A stretch of 64,000 nt of DNA, taken from contig NZ_OY726398.1 in the NCBI RefSeq assembly GCF_963378105.1, forward strand, positions 806,001-870,000, in the 5' to 3' direction. This stretch comes from Mycolicibacter sp. MU0102 (lineage in GTDB: Bacteria; Actinomycetota; Actinomycetes; Mycobacteriales; Mycobacteriaceae). Each line of letters begins with the position of its first letter. Within the stretch, counting starts at the first letter, position 1. The position numbers and the translations under genes are program-made. Under the pieces are notes generated by a model that saw only the letters and a list, made by a program, of their open reading frames with translations, had not been told where the DNA came from and made no database searches. Of this stretch, positions 7,522 to 15,104 are shown piece by piece.

Positions 7522-8675
7522 CTGCAAAGGAAGCCTGGGGTGCGTCCGGGCTGGCCTGGCTGACCGGTCAGCCCGACGGCCGTCCGGATTTCTCCCGGGC
7601 CGCGGTGCTGCAGCGCGCTGCGCAGGTGCTGGGCCGCTTCACCGCCGCGACCGGCGCCCAGGCCGACGCCGCGGAGCTGCTGGCCGGGCGGGCCGGGCTG
7701 CTGGGCTGGACGCGTGCCGGGCGGATATCGGCCGGGGGAGCCTCGCGGCTGCTGGCCGCCGCGGACGGCTGGTGGGCGCTTACGCTTTCGCGCGCCGACG
7801 ACCTCGACGCCGTGCCCGCCCTGATCGAATCCGAGTGCTGCGAGCCGTGGGCGGGGATCGCCGGCTGGTCTTCGACGCGGCCGGTGGGCGAGGTCGTGGC
7901 GCGGGCGCGGCTGCTGGATCTGCCCGCCGCCGCGCTGGGCGAGACGGCCCCTTCCGCACCGGTGGTGCGCCGAGTGGGGCCGGTGGGCCAGGTCCGCGGT
8001 CTGCGAGGCGCGCTTGTCGTCGACCTGACGTCACTGTGGGCCGGACCGCTGTGCGGACGACTGCTGGCCCAGGCCGGGGCGACGGTGATCAAGGTGGAAA
8101 GCCCGTCGCGCCCGGACGGCACCCGCGTCGGGCCCAGCTCCTTCTTCGGCTGGATGAACGGCGGAAAGCTTTCCTGTGCCGTGGATTTCGACCGCGACAC
8201 CGCGATCTTGGCGCAGTTGCTCAGCGTCGCCGATGTGGTGTTGGAGGGCTCTCGACCGGCCGCCCTGGCCCGCCGCCGCCTGGGTCCGCTCGACGTGGCC
8301 GGCCGGCCGGGGCGGGTATGGCTGCAGATCACCGCGCATGGCGCCGAGAGCGGCTACGCCGGGTTCGGCGACGACGCCGCGGTTGCCGGGGGATTGGTGG
8401 GTGATGGTCCGGTGTTCTGCGCCGACGCGATCGCCGACCCGCTGACCGGGATCGAAGCCGCTGCGGCGGTTGCCGATTCGTTGGCGCGCGGCGGCGGCGA
8501 GCTGATCACGGTGGCACTGGCCGCCGTCGCCGCCAACTACGCCGCCCTGCCCGGGCACGCTCCGGCCTGTGAGGTTGCGGCCCTGCCGCCGCCACTCCCT
8601 CGCATTGAGGGCGCCGGGCCGGCGCTGGGGTCCGACAACGCCCGAATCAGCGACCTGGTGGCGGCGCGGTGCTGA
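7518..8675 (+). CDS. CaiB/BaiF-type (family III) CoA-transferase-like protein, apparently permuted
   Basis: A 385-residue protein beginning at an ATG that overlaps the crotonase stop. The family III signature, normally at the extreme N-terminus, sits at residues ~165-195 (VVDLTSLWAGPLCGRLLA, then GATVIKVESP). The preceding 160 residues carry features usually found in the middle of the family, such as SRLLAAADGWWALTL and VGEVVARARLLDLPAAAL. The total length is normal, so the two halves look swapped rather than one being added. If active it would move CoA between carboxylic acids. It is translationally linked to the crotonase upstream and to the amidohydrolase downstream. Confidence 0.83.
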   Translation: MTAKEAWGASGLAWLTGQPDGRPDFSRAAVLQRAAQVLGRFTAATGAQADAAELLAGRAGLLGWTRAGRISAGGASRLLAAADGWWALTLSRADDLDAVPALIESECCEPWAGIAGWSSTRPVGEVVARARLLDLPAAALGETAPSAPVVRRVGPVGQVRGLRGALVVDLTSLWAGPLCGRLLAQAGATVIKVESPSRPDGTRVGPSSFFGWMNGGKLSCAVDFDRDTAILAQLLSVADVVLEGSRPAALARRRLGPLDVAGRPGRVWLQITAHGAESGYAGFGDDAAVAGGLVGDGPVFCADAIADPLTGIEAAAAVADSLARGGGELITVALAAVAANYAALPGHAPACEVAALPPPLPRIEGAGPALGSDNARISDLVAARC

Positions 8676-10000
8676 TTCGGCGAGCGGTACTGCTGGACGG
8701 GTCGCGGGTCGACATCCGGCTCGGCGACACCATCGAGGAAATCGCACCGGCATTGACGGCGCACCGCGGCGAAGACGTCCTCGACGCGTGCGACGCCACC
8801 GTGATTCCCGGGCTGCACGACCACCACGTGCACCTGCGGTCGGCGGCCGCGGCACTGGATTCGCTGTGCCTGGGCCCGCCGATGGTGCGCACCTTCGATG
8901 AACTGGCCGCCGCATTGCGGGCTGCCACACCCGACTCCGACGGCTGGGTGCGTGGCTACGGCTACCACGAATCCGTCGCCGGCGAACTGACCGCCGCACT
9001 GCTGGATCGGTTCTTACCGCAGCTACCGGCGCGGGTGGCGCACCGCAGCGGCGCGCTGTGGGTGCTGAATTCCGCCGGCCTGGCCCGCACCGGGATGACC
9101 GACCACCCCGACGGGCGACTCTTGCGCGCCCATGGCGATCCCGCGCCCCAGCTGCCGCACCGCGAACCCTCACTGGCCCGGCTGAGCCGGCAGCTGGCGG
9201 CCCGCGGAGTCACCGGAATCACCGACGCCACCCCAGGCCATGGCGACGCCGATATCGCCGCGTTCGCTGCCGCCCGCGGCTCGGGTGAGTTGCTGCAGCG
9301 GCTGCACTGCCTGGCGCCCGCCGCGGCCATTGCGGCGCCCGGTATCACGCTCGGGCCAACCAAGATCATCCTCGACGACGACCGACTGGATCTGGATGCG
9401 CTGATAAAAGCGTTGTCCGACAACCACAACCGCGACCACGGTGTGGCACTGCACTGTGTCACCGACGCCCAGCTCACCGTCGCGATCGCCGCATGGCAGG
9501 CCACCGGGCCGCACCGCGGCGACCGCATCGAACACGCCGCGGTCGTGCCCGACGACCGGCTGGCCGATCTCGCCGCACTCGGGATCACGGTCGTCACTCA
9601 GCCGAACTTCGTCGCCGAACGCGGCGACGACTACCTCGCCACCATCGAAGCCGAGCGCCACCACGAACTGTGGCGGGTTGCCTCATTGCAGCGCAACGCC
9701 ATTCCGGTGGCCTTGTCCACCGACACGCCCTTCGGCGACGGCGATCCCTGGGCGGCCATGCGCGCCGCTGTGCACCGGGCAACACCCAGTGGAGCCGTGC
9801 TGGGGCCGGGGGAGCGGATCTCGGCCCGTGCCGCGCTGCAGGGCTTCACCGGCCGGGCCGATCGGCCCGCGACACCGCGCAGCGTCGCCGTCGGCGAGCC
9901 CGGGGACCTGTGTGTGCTCAGCGGTGATCCGGTCGCCCTCGACGCCGCCCTGGTGACGCTGACGATCGTCGCCGGTGCCGTGGTACACAGTGGTCGGTAG
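8669..10000 (+). CDS. Amidohydrolase family (YtcJ-like) metal-dependent hydrolase
   Basis: A 443-residue protein starting at a GTG inside the last codons of the CaiB-like gene. An N-terminal beta sandwich (MLIRRAVLLDGSRVDIRLGD) leads to the metal motif GLHDHHVHL with the HxH at residues 53 and 55. Further candidate ligands are in VALHCVTD, IEHAAVVPD and the C-terminal STDTPFGD aspartate. It ends with the usual GEPGDLCVLSGDP sandwich strand. It hydrolyses an amide, lactam or cyclic bond in the cytoplasm. It is the last gene of the divergent CoA cluster. A hydrolase next to a ligase, a crotonase and a CoA-transferase suggests ring or amide opening before CoA activation; the substrate is unknown. 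Confidence 0.92.
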   Translation: MLIRRAVLLDGSRVDIRLGDTIEEIAPALTAHRGEDVLDACDATVIPGLHDHHVHLRSAAAALDSLCLGPPMVRTFDELAAALRAATPDSDGWVRGYGYHESVAGELTAALLDRFLPQLPARVAHRSGALWVLNSAGLARTGMTDHPDGRLLRAHGDPAPQLPHREPSLARLSRQLAARGVTGITDATPGHGDADIAAFAAARGSGELLQRLHCLAPAAAIAAPGITLGPTKIILDDDRLDLDALIKALSDNHNRDHGVALHCVTDAQLTVAIAAWQATGPHRGDRIEHAAVVPDDRLADLAALGITVVTQPNFVAERGDDYLATIEAERHHELWRVASLQRNAIPVALSTDTPFGDGDPWAAMRAAVHRATPSGAVLGPGERISARAALQGFTGRADRPATPRSVAVGEPGDLCVLSGDPVALDAALVTLTIVAGAVVHSGR

Positions 10001-10039
10001 CCTGGCTAGATAGTTTGAGTAACCGAAAGAGGCATCGCG

Positions 10040-10954
10040 ATGGCGCGTACGGACAGTGACAGCTGGGACTTGGCCACCAGCGTGGGGGCAACCGCGACCA
10101 TGGTGGCGGCGCAGCGCGCCCTGGCCACCTCGGGCCCGGACAAGCTGATCAACGACCCCTGGGCGGCACCGCTGGTGCGCGCGGTCGGCATCGACTTCTT
10201 CACCCGGATGGTCGACGGCGACATCCCCGTCGTCGAGGGCGGTGAGTTCGACCCGATCCGGATGGGCCACGGCATGGGCGTGCGGACCCGATTCTTCGAC
10301 GAGCACTTCCTGTCGGCGACGCGCAGCGGCATCCGCCAGGCCGTCATCCTCGCTTCTGGACTGGACTCCCGTGCCTACCGACTGGACTGGCCGGCGGGCA
10401 CCGTGGTCTACGAGGTCGACCTGCCGGAGGTGATCGAGTTCAAGACCAACACGTTGCGTGACCTGGGCGCCGAGCCCACCGCCGAGCGCCGCACCGTCTC
10501 GATCGACCTGCGTGACGACTGGCCGACGGCCCTTAAGGCCGCCGGCTTCGACCCGCAGGCGCCCACCGTGTGGAGCGCCGAGGGCTTGCTGATCTACCTG
10601 CAACCGGACGCCCAGGACGCCCTGTTTGACACCATCAAGTCGCTGAGCGCACCGGGCAGCCGGGTGGCTTGTGAGTTCATCAGCGACACGTCGGTGTTCG
10701 CCAGCCCGGCGTGGCGTGAACACCGAGAGAAGATGTCGGCGCTGGGGTTCGAAGTGGAGATCGGCGACCTGATCTACCACGGCGAACGCAACCACATCAT
10801 CGAGTACCTGACCGGCGCGGGATGGACGGTAACGGGTCGCCAAGTCCGTGACCTCTACGCCGAGTGCAGCCTGGAGTACGGCGATGACGAACTGGCGATC
10901 GCGTTCGACGAAATGACCTACTTGAGCGCCGTTCTGCCCGGTGCCGCGGTATGA
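10040..10954 (+). CDS. SAM-dependent methyltransferase, mycobacterial TIGR00027 type (Rv0830 homologue)
   Basis: A 304-residue class I methyltransferase of the mycobacteria-expanded family that includes Rv0830. It opens with MARTDSDSWDLATSVGATA, then RTRFFDEHF, the SAM-binding motif AVILASGLDSRAYRL (about residue 105) and VYEVDLPEVIEFK (acidic ribose contact). The later WSAEGLLIYL motif is typical of this family. GAAAGAGG upstream of the ATG is a usable ribosome site. It lies immediately before the tRNA-Lys gene on the opposite strand, as Rv0830 does with lysT in M. tuberculosis. The methyl acceptor is unknown for most of the family. Confidence 0.93.
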   Translation: MARTDSDSWDLATSVGATATMVAAQRALATSGPDKLINDPWAAPLVRAVGIDFFTRMVDGDIPVVEGGEFDPIRMGHGMGVRTRFFDEHFLSATRSGIRQAVILASGLDSRAYRLDWPAGTVVYEVDLPEVIEFKTNTLRDLGAEPTAERRTVSIDLRDDWPTALKAAGFDPQAPTVWSAEGLLIYLQPDAQDALFDTIKSLSAPGSRVACEFISDTSVFASPAWREHREKMSALGFEVEIGDLIYHGERNHIIEYLTGAGWTVTGRQVRDLYAECSLEYGDDELAIAFDEMTYLSAVLPGAAV

Positions 10955-11003
10955 ATCGGATCACAGCGGGCGGGCCCGCCGATGTGGCGGATGGACGGTG
11001 GTG

Positions 11004-11079
11004 TGGTGCCCCCAGCAGGGCTCGAACCTGCGACCTGCGGATTAAAAGTCCGTAGCTCTACCAACTGAGCTATAGGGGC
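11004..11079 (-). tRNA. lysT: tRNA-Lys (anticodon TTT)
   Basis: The reverse strand folds as a full cloverleaf: acceptor GCCCCTA pairs with TGGGGGC (one G-U), D-arm AGCTCAGTTGGTAGAGC, anticodon loop reading TTT, T-arm with GGTTCGAGCCC. CCA is encoded (11004-11006). It is divergent from the three tRNA genes to its right. Confidence 0.97.
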
Positions 11080-11213
11080 CGTGCTGGAACAGAATACTGC
11101 CTGCCCGATCGTGCTCGATGGGGGCCGGGTTTGAGGATTCGGGCTCCTGTGCCCTAAGCTAGCCAAGCTCCCAACGTGAAGCGTTGTGAGTGCCTCGGAG
11201 AGATTCGGTTCTG

Positions 11214-11286
11214 GCCCCCATCGTCTAGTGGCCTAGGACGCCGCCCTTTCACGGCGGTAGCACGGGTTCGAATCCCGTTGGGGGTA
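11214..11286 (+). tRNA. gluT: tRNA-Glu (anticodon TTC)
   Basis: Acceptor GCCCCCA pairs with TGGGGGT (terminal G-U). The anticodon stem GCCGCC/GGCGGT encloses CTTTCAC with anticodon TTC, and the T-arm is CGGGTTCGAATCCCG. CCA is not encoded. First of a Glu-Asp-Phe series on this strand. Confidence 0.97.
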
Positions 11287-11329
11287 CTCGCATCCGGCGG
11301 AAACGCCGGGAGTGAAGCAGTGCAAGCAA

Positions 11330-11403
11330 GGCCCTGTGGCGCAGTTGGTTAGCGCGCCGCCCTGTCACGGCGGAGGTCGCGGGTTCAAGTCCCGTCAGGG
11401 TCG
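11330..11403 (+). tRNA. aspT: tRNA-Asp (anticodon GTC)
   Basis: Acceptor GGCCCTG pairs with CAGGGTC, the anticodon loop CTGTCAC gives GTC, and the T-arm is CGGGTTCAAGTCCCG. The discriminator is G and CCA is not encoded. It lies 43 bp after tRNA-Glu. Confidence 0.97.
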
Positions 11404-11436
11404 CTTTTATTTACGGCGAGGCACCTGGTGCCTTCC

Positions 11437-11513
11437 GGCCAGGTAGCTCAGTTGGTACGAGCGTCCGCCTGAAAAGCGGAAGGTCGCCGGTTCGATCCCG
11501 GCCCTGGCCACCA
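11437..11513 (+). tRNA. pheU: tRNA-Phe (anticodon GAA)
   Basis: Acceptor GGCCAGG pairs perfectly with CCTGGCC, the anticodon loop CTGAAAA gives GAA, and the T-arm is CCGGTTCGATCCCGG. CCA is encoded (11511-11513). It is followed by a short ACCACCTGGTAGCAGGTGGTTTT-like hairpin at about 11519-11541, probably the terminator of the tRNA operon. It is flanked on the right by a foreign-looking gene. Confidence 0.97.
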
Positions 11514-11518
11514 CGAGG

Positions 11519-11541
11519 ACCACCTGGTAGCAGGTGGTTTT
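11519..11541 (+). terminator. Terminator of the Glu-Asp-Phe tRNA operon
   Basis: ACCACCTG-GTAG-CAGGTGGT makes an 8-bp perfect stem with a 4-nt loop and is followed directly by TTTTCTTG, six bases after the CCA end of tRNA-Phe. Confidence 0.8.
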
Positions 11542-11616
11542 CTTGCTTTGCGGGCACGTTCAAGCCCTGGGATTAGCTGCCCTCGGCGGTGCCATTGCGA
11601 GGGTGGTGCGGACATG

Positions 11617-12183
11617 TCAGCCATCAATTCCTTCGAGTTCTCTTCGCTTGCTGGCCCGGAACAGTCGGGCGATCGCCTGGTCCATGCTTCGGCGGCTAGG
11701 CCACCCGGCCTCGACCGCAGCCTCGTTCCAGGTGTCACCCGCGAGTACGCGTTGTGCGGCGTGAGTGAGTCGGTCCCCACTGGGCCGTTCGGGCATGGAG
11801 GCCAGAGCCGCGAGTATCCGTTGCGCGCGATCGAGGTGAGCGCGTGCGTCCGCCCACCCGGCGAACGAGCCCTTCCGTCCTTGTGCAACCGCGTCCCAAG
11901 CCGGTCCGTCTTTCACGATGAGAGGGTCCGTTGCGCGGGTAGTGGGCTTTTCGGTGACCCACGCGGTGATTACGTGCTCGAAAGCGAGAACGATCCAGAG
12001 ATAACTTTTGGACTCGAGTTTGCGGCGCAGCGACATGTAGGTGACGCGGCCGGTGCGCACCGCGGTCTCCACGGTGATCACCTCCCAGCACTCCGGCTGG
12101 AAGTCTGTCAGGTACGGCAGTGGAACTCCGCGTTCATCGAAGCGGGCTTTTGCATGCGGTATCTCCAGATCCAGGCCGTCCAA
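11617..12183 (-). pseudogene. Foreign-type gene remnant behind tRNA-Phe
   Basis: A 188-codon frame with convincing protein composition. The N-terminal half (IPHAKARFDERGV, then GRVTYMSLRRKLESKSYLW, then AFEHVITAWVTEK) loosely resembles small DUF4258-like phage or toxin-fold proteins. The C-terminal half (VLAGDTWNEAAVEAGWPSRRS) looks like a helix-turn-helix. The only start in frame is a TTG at 12183. The same frame stays open with coding-like sequence for about 35 codons further upstream (RFHTGFGPAALFDKAREQ) to a stop near 12280, with no ATG, GTG or TTG. The 5' end therefore looks lost. Less GC-biased codons and position next to a tRNA suggest a decayed integrated element; a real short gene starting at TTG is the alternative. 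The 12184-12360 stretch holds only this upstream continuation. Confidence 0.5.
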
Positions 12184-12360
12184 TCCTTTCAGCTGCTCAC
12201 GCGCTTTGTCGAACAGTGCGGCGGGGCCAAATCCGGTGTGGAATCGAAGAGTTCGTACTTTCCTTATCGCCGGTGAGGTTGCCAGCAGCTACCGACAAAC
12301 TTCGCTCGTCTGGCACCGGTGCCCTCCAGCCACACACCCAGTTGCTACGCACTCGCCCGC

Positions 12361-13743
12361 TTACCGCACGCCGGACATGGCCGCGCTGACCTCGTGCGCC
12401 GCCACCCAGATCCGCTGCGGGTCATACTCTTCGCGCACCCGCTGCAGCCGGCTCCAGACCGCCTCGGGGAAGGCCGTCGAGGCATCGCCGGGGCGCTCAT
12501 CGAAATTGCCCAGCGACGCTCCGGTGGACCAGGGCGCCAGTGCCGCGACGACGTCGGCGGTGTCTTTCAGCCCCAGCGCCGCCAGTTCGGGGCTCGCCGC
12601 TATCGCCGCGGTGAACAACGCGTATTCGGCGTCGATGCGGGGAAGCGCGGCGTCGATGGTGCGTCGGAAGGCGCCGCCGAGGTGCCGCAGCTCGGCGAAC
12701 ATCAGTGAGGTCTGCGCGTCGGGTCCCGCTACGGACAGCAGTGCGGCGACCGCCCCGTCGGAAAGCTCGCCGAGGAGTGCGTGATCGGTCACCGTCGGCG
12801 TCGGGCCGGGCGGATCCATGTGCACAGCGAGCAGGGCGTGCGACGGTATCCGCCCGAAGGAGTCGAGTTCGGGCCGCAATGCTCGCAGTGGCGCCAGGAG
12901 TGCGTCGGCCTCGGCATCCGAGCCGAGCACCGCGCCGTCGACGACCACCAGTTGGCGACCACGCACGGCGTCGGGCAGTTCGGGTGTCGGGGGGAACCGC
13001 ATCAGCCGAAGCGCAGTGGTGGCGGACTCCGGTGCGGTGGCGCTCCACCGCACCCACGCGGGGAGCACGTGTGGCGCCTCGGCCAGATCCCACAGCAGCA
13101 TCCCGCCCACCACATCCGGGAGCTCGAGCAGCTCGACCTCGATCGAGACCACCACACCGAAGCTGCCGCCACCACCGCGGATCGCCCAGAACAGGTCGGG
13201 CTCGCAGGTGGCGGACACCCGCCGCAGCACCCCGTCGGCGGTCACCACTTCGATTGCTCGCACCGTCGACGAACCCAGGCCGTACGTCCGGCCATAGAAC
13301 GAGATGCCACCGCCGAGCAGGTAGCCCACCACGGACACATCACCGGCACTGCCATGGACAGCGGTCAGCCCGTGCGGCGCGCAGGCTGCCAGCACCTCGC
13401 TCCACAGCGTACCGCCGAGGATCCGGGCGGTGCGGGTGCGCGGGTCGACGTCGACACCGGTCAGTCGATGCAGCCGCAGCAGCAGGGTGCGATCGAGTGC
13501 GTCGGGGGCGAGCGCGGCGGCCGCGTGCCCCGTGGCCTGCGGAGCAACCCGCAGCCCGCAGGCCACCGCGGCCTGCACCAACTGCACCACCTCGGCCACC
13601 GACCTGGGCACGCCCACCACCGGCGGCCGCTGCGCGACCGCGACGTTCCATGGCAGGCAGGCGAGCTCGTACTCCGGCTGGCTCGGCAGGTAGGCGGCGC
13701 CGGCCAGCACGAGTGCACCGAGGTCGGTGGGGCTGATCGTCAT
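12361..13743 (-). CDS. FAD-binding oxidoreductase of the berberine-bridge-enzyme type
   Basis: A 460-residue FAD_binding_4 protein. ATG 13743 is preceded by AAAGGAGCTCC, a good ribosome site; a longer open frame upstream is rejected. PRSVAEVVQLVQAA and QATGHAAAALAPDAL form the FAD-binding start, with the His of GH placed where these enzymes link FAD covalently. VVGYLLGGGISFYGRTYGL and AIRGGGGSFGVV complete the FAD domain. The C-terminal YDPQRIW is the BBE motif. Such enzymes oxidise alcohols or sugars with oxygen. No secretion signal is seen. It is transcribed divergently from the LuxR regulator across a 145-bp region holding paired inverted repeats. Confidence 0.92.
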   Translation of the reverse strand: MTISPTDLGALVLAGAAYLPSQPEYELACLPWNVAVAQRPPVVGVPRSVAEVVQLVQAAVACGLRVAPQATGHAAAALAPDALDRTLLLRLHRLTGVDVDPRTRTARILGGTLWSEVLAACAPHGLTAVHGSAGDVSVVGYLLGGGISFYGRTYGLGSSTVRAIEVVTADGVLRRVSATCEPDLFWAIRGGGGSFGVVVSIEVELLELPDVVGGMLLWDLAEAPHVLPAWVRWSATAPESATTALRLMRFPPTPELPDAVRGRQLVVVDGAVLGSDAEADALLAPLRALRPELDSFGRIPSHALLAVHMDPPGPTPTVTDHALLGELSDGAVAALLSVAGPDAQTSLMFAELRHLGGAFRRTIDAALPRIDAEYALFTAAIAASPELAALGLKDTADVVAALAPWSTGASLGNFDERPGDASTAFPEAVWSRLQRVREEYDPQRIWVAAHEVSAAMSGVR

Positions 13744-13829
13744 GGAGCTCCTTTCTCGACGAACCAGCTGGTGAATCGCTGGACGTGCACCAGCCTGGTC
13801 CGCGCCGCGGGCACCCGCCATCCCGCCGG

Positions 13830-13860
13830 CTGGGGGAATTTCGGCCCCCAGACATCTGGG
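13830..13860. promoter_or_regulatory. Two interlocked inverted repeats between the FAD oxidoreductase and the LuxR regulator
   Basis: CTGGGGG (13830-13836) pairs with CCCCCAG (13845-13851), and CCCAGA (13847-13852) pairs with TCTGGG (13855-13860). The right arm of the first is the left arm of the second. This lies in the divergent intergenic region and is a strong candidate operator for the adjacent LuxR protein. Confidence 0.6.
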
Positions 13861-13888
13861 ATGGTCCCCGGCGGGCAGGGCCGCAATA

Positions 13889-15025
13889 ATGACCCGCATG
13901 ATCGCGGGCCTGACCGCCGAACGGGTGCGGGGCGACATCGACGTGCTGTCGCGCGCCGGACTCGACCTGGATCACTTCGTGCAGGAGGCGGTTGGTGCGG
14001 TCGGCCGCGCGGTGCCGTGGGTCGGTGCGTGCGTGGGTACGCATGACCCGGCGTCGCTGATGCTGACCAGCGCGCGCAAATACGGAGCACTCACCCCGAA
14101 CCGCGACGACGACCTGCTCTTCGGCCAGTTGGAGTACGGCTTCGGCGAATTCACCTCCTTCCGCTCCCTGGTGCACCACGACATCCGCGCGGTGTCGATG
14201 CTTCAACTGCCCAAGGACGTCGTCGACGGGTCACCGCGCACCCACCAGCTGATCCGGCCGGTCTACGGATTCACCGACGAAGCGCGCCTGCTAATGCGCG
14301 ACGACACCGGAATGTGGGGCTGCCTGGCACTGTTCCGCGACGACGGCGCCCCGTTCGCCGAGGACGACCTGACGTTCCTGGAATCGCTGTCGGCGGCGTT
14401 CGCCCGCGGAGTGCGCAGCGGAATCCTGACCCGGCTCGGCGCCGCGGAGACCGAGGCCCCGTCGGCGCGCGGTCCCGCGGTCGTCGTCGTCAACGCCGCC
14501 GGGGAGATCGCACAGATCAGCCGAGGCGCGACACAGGTGCTCGAGGAGCTCGCCACACTGGGCGACGCCGGCGCCCCCTACGGCATCATCGCCGGGATGG
14601 CCAGCGCGGCGCGGGCGATGGCGACCGACTCCGAGGTGCCGTTGCCCACCGCACGGCTGCGGATGCCGTCGGGTCATTGGCAGGTGCTGCATGCGTCGCC
14701 GATGGACGGCCCCGACGGGGCTACCGGCGACGTCGTGGTCACGATCGAGGAGGCCAGACCACCCGAGATCGTGGCCCTGGTGGTCGCGGCGTTCGGTCTC
14801 ACACCCCGGGAACGCGAAGTGACCCGCATGGTGCTGCAGGGCTGCGACACCAAGGCGATAGCGGTGGCGCTGCACGTCTCGGCGTACACCGTCCAGGACC
14901 ACCTCAAGTCGGTGTTCGCCAAGGCCGGCGTGCGCAGTCGCCGCGACCTCATCGCGCGGGTGTACTTCGATCAGTACGTACCCCGGATGGGGGCGGCGGT
15001 GGGGCCGGCCGGCTTCTTCATGTGA
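13889..15025 (+). CDS. LuxR-type regulator with GAF/PAS-like sensory region
   Basis: A 378-residue regulator. Residues ~20-190 form a GAF-like domain (FTDEARLLMRDDTGMWGCLALFRDD, then FLESLSAAFARGVR is its closing helix). Residues ~200-295 look PAS-like (AVVVVNAAGEIAQISRGATQ). The C-terminal ~60 residues are a LuxR helix-turn-helix (FGLTPREREVTRMVLQG, then IAVALHVSAYTVQDHLKSVF). No receiver domain or phosphorylatable Asp motif is present, so it is a single-protein sensor. A second Met three codons in (13898) is a possible start. The neighbour it most likely controls is the divergent FAD oxidoreductase. Confidence 0.9.
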   Translation: MTRMIAGLTAERVRGDIDVLSRAGLDLDHFVQEAVGAVGRAVPWVGACVGTHDPASLMLTSARKYGALTPNRDDDLLFGQLEYGFGEFTSFRSLVHHDIRAVSMLQLPKDVVDGSPRTHQLIRPVYGFTDEARLLMRDDTGMWGCLALFRDDGAPFAEDDLTFLESLSAAFARGVRSGILTRLGAAETEAPSARGPAVVVVNAAGEIAQISRGATQVLEELATLGDAGAPYGIIAGMASAARAMATDSEVPLPTARLRMPSGHWQVLHASPMDGPDGATGDVVVTIEEARPPEIVALVVAAFGLTPREREVTRMVLQGCDTKAIAVALHVSAYTVQDHLKSVFAKAGVRSRRDLIARVYFDQYVPRMGAAVGPAGFFM

Positions 15026-15090
15026 CCCCGGCGATCTGCCAGTAGGCCGTCCGTCGGCGTTGGTTCCCCGGCAGCACGGCGTCACGCCCA

Positions 15091-15096
15091 TAAACT
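15091..15096 (+). promoter_or_regulatory. Leaderless -10 of the secreted protease-like gene
   Basis: TAAACT lies 8 nt before the GTG at 15105 and there is no Shine-Dalgarno. Confidence 0.5.
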
Positions 15097-15104
15097 GAAC
15101 CGCT

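Noticed and set aside
11170..11190. CAACGTGAAGCGTTG as a fourth copy of the GCCGA(A/G)CGTG repeat
   Set aside because: Only a 5-bp stem and no flanking arm; it shares just AACGTGAAG with the family.
11448..11888. 146-codon minus-strand frame over tRNA-Phe
   Set aside because: It ends in the well-known spurious peptide GPGSNRRPSAFQADARTN produced by reading tRNA genes backwards.
12781..14046. 421-codon plus-strand frame opposite the FAD oxidoreductase
   Set aside because: It overlaps a recognised BBE-type enzyme and the LuxR start; no ribosome site or domain.
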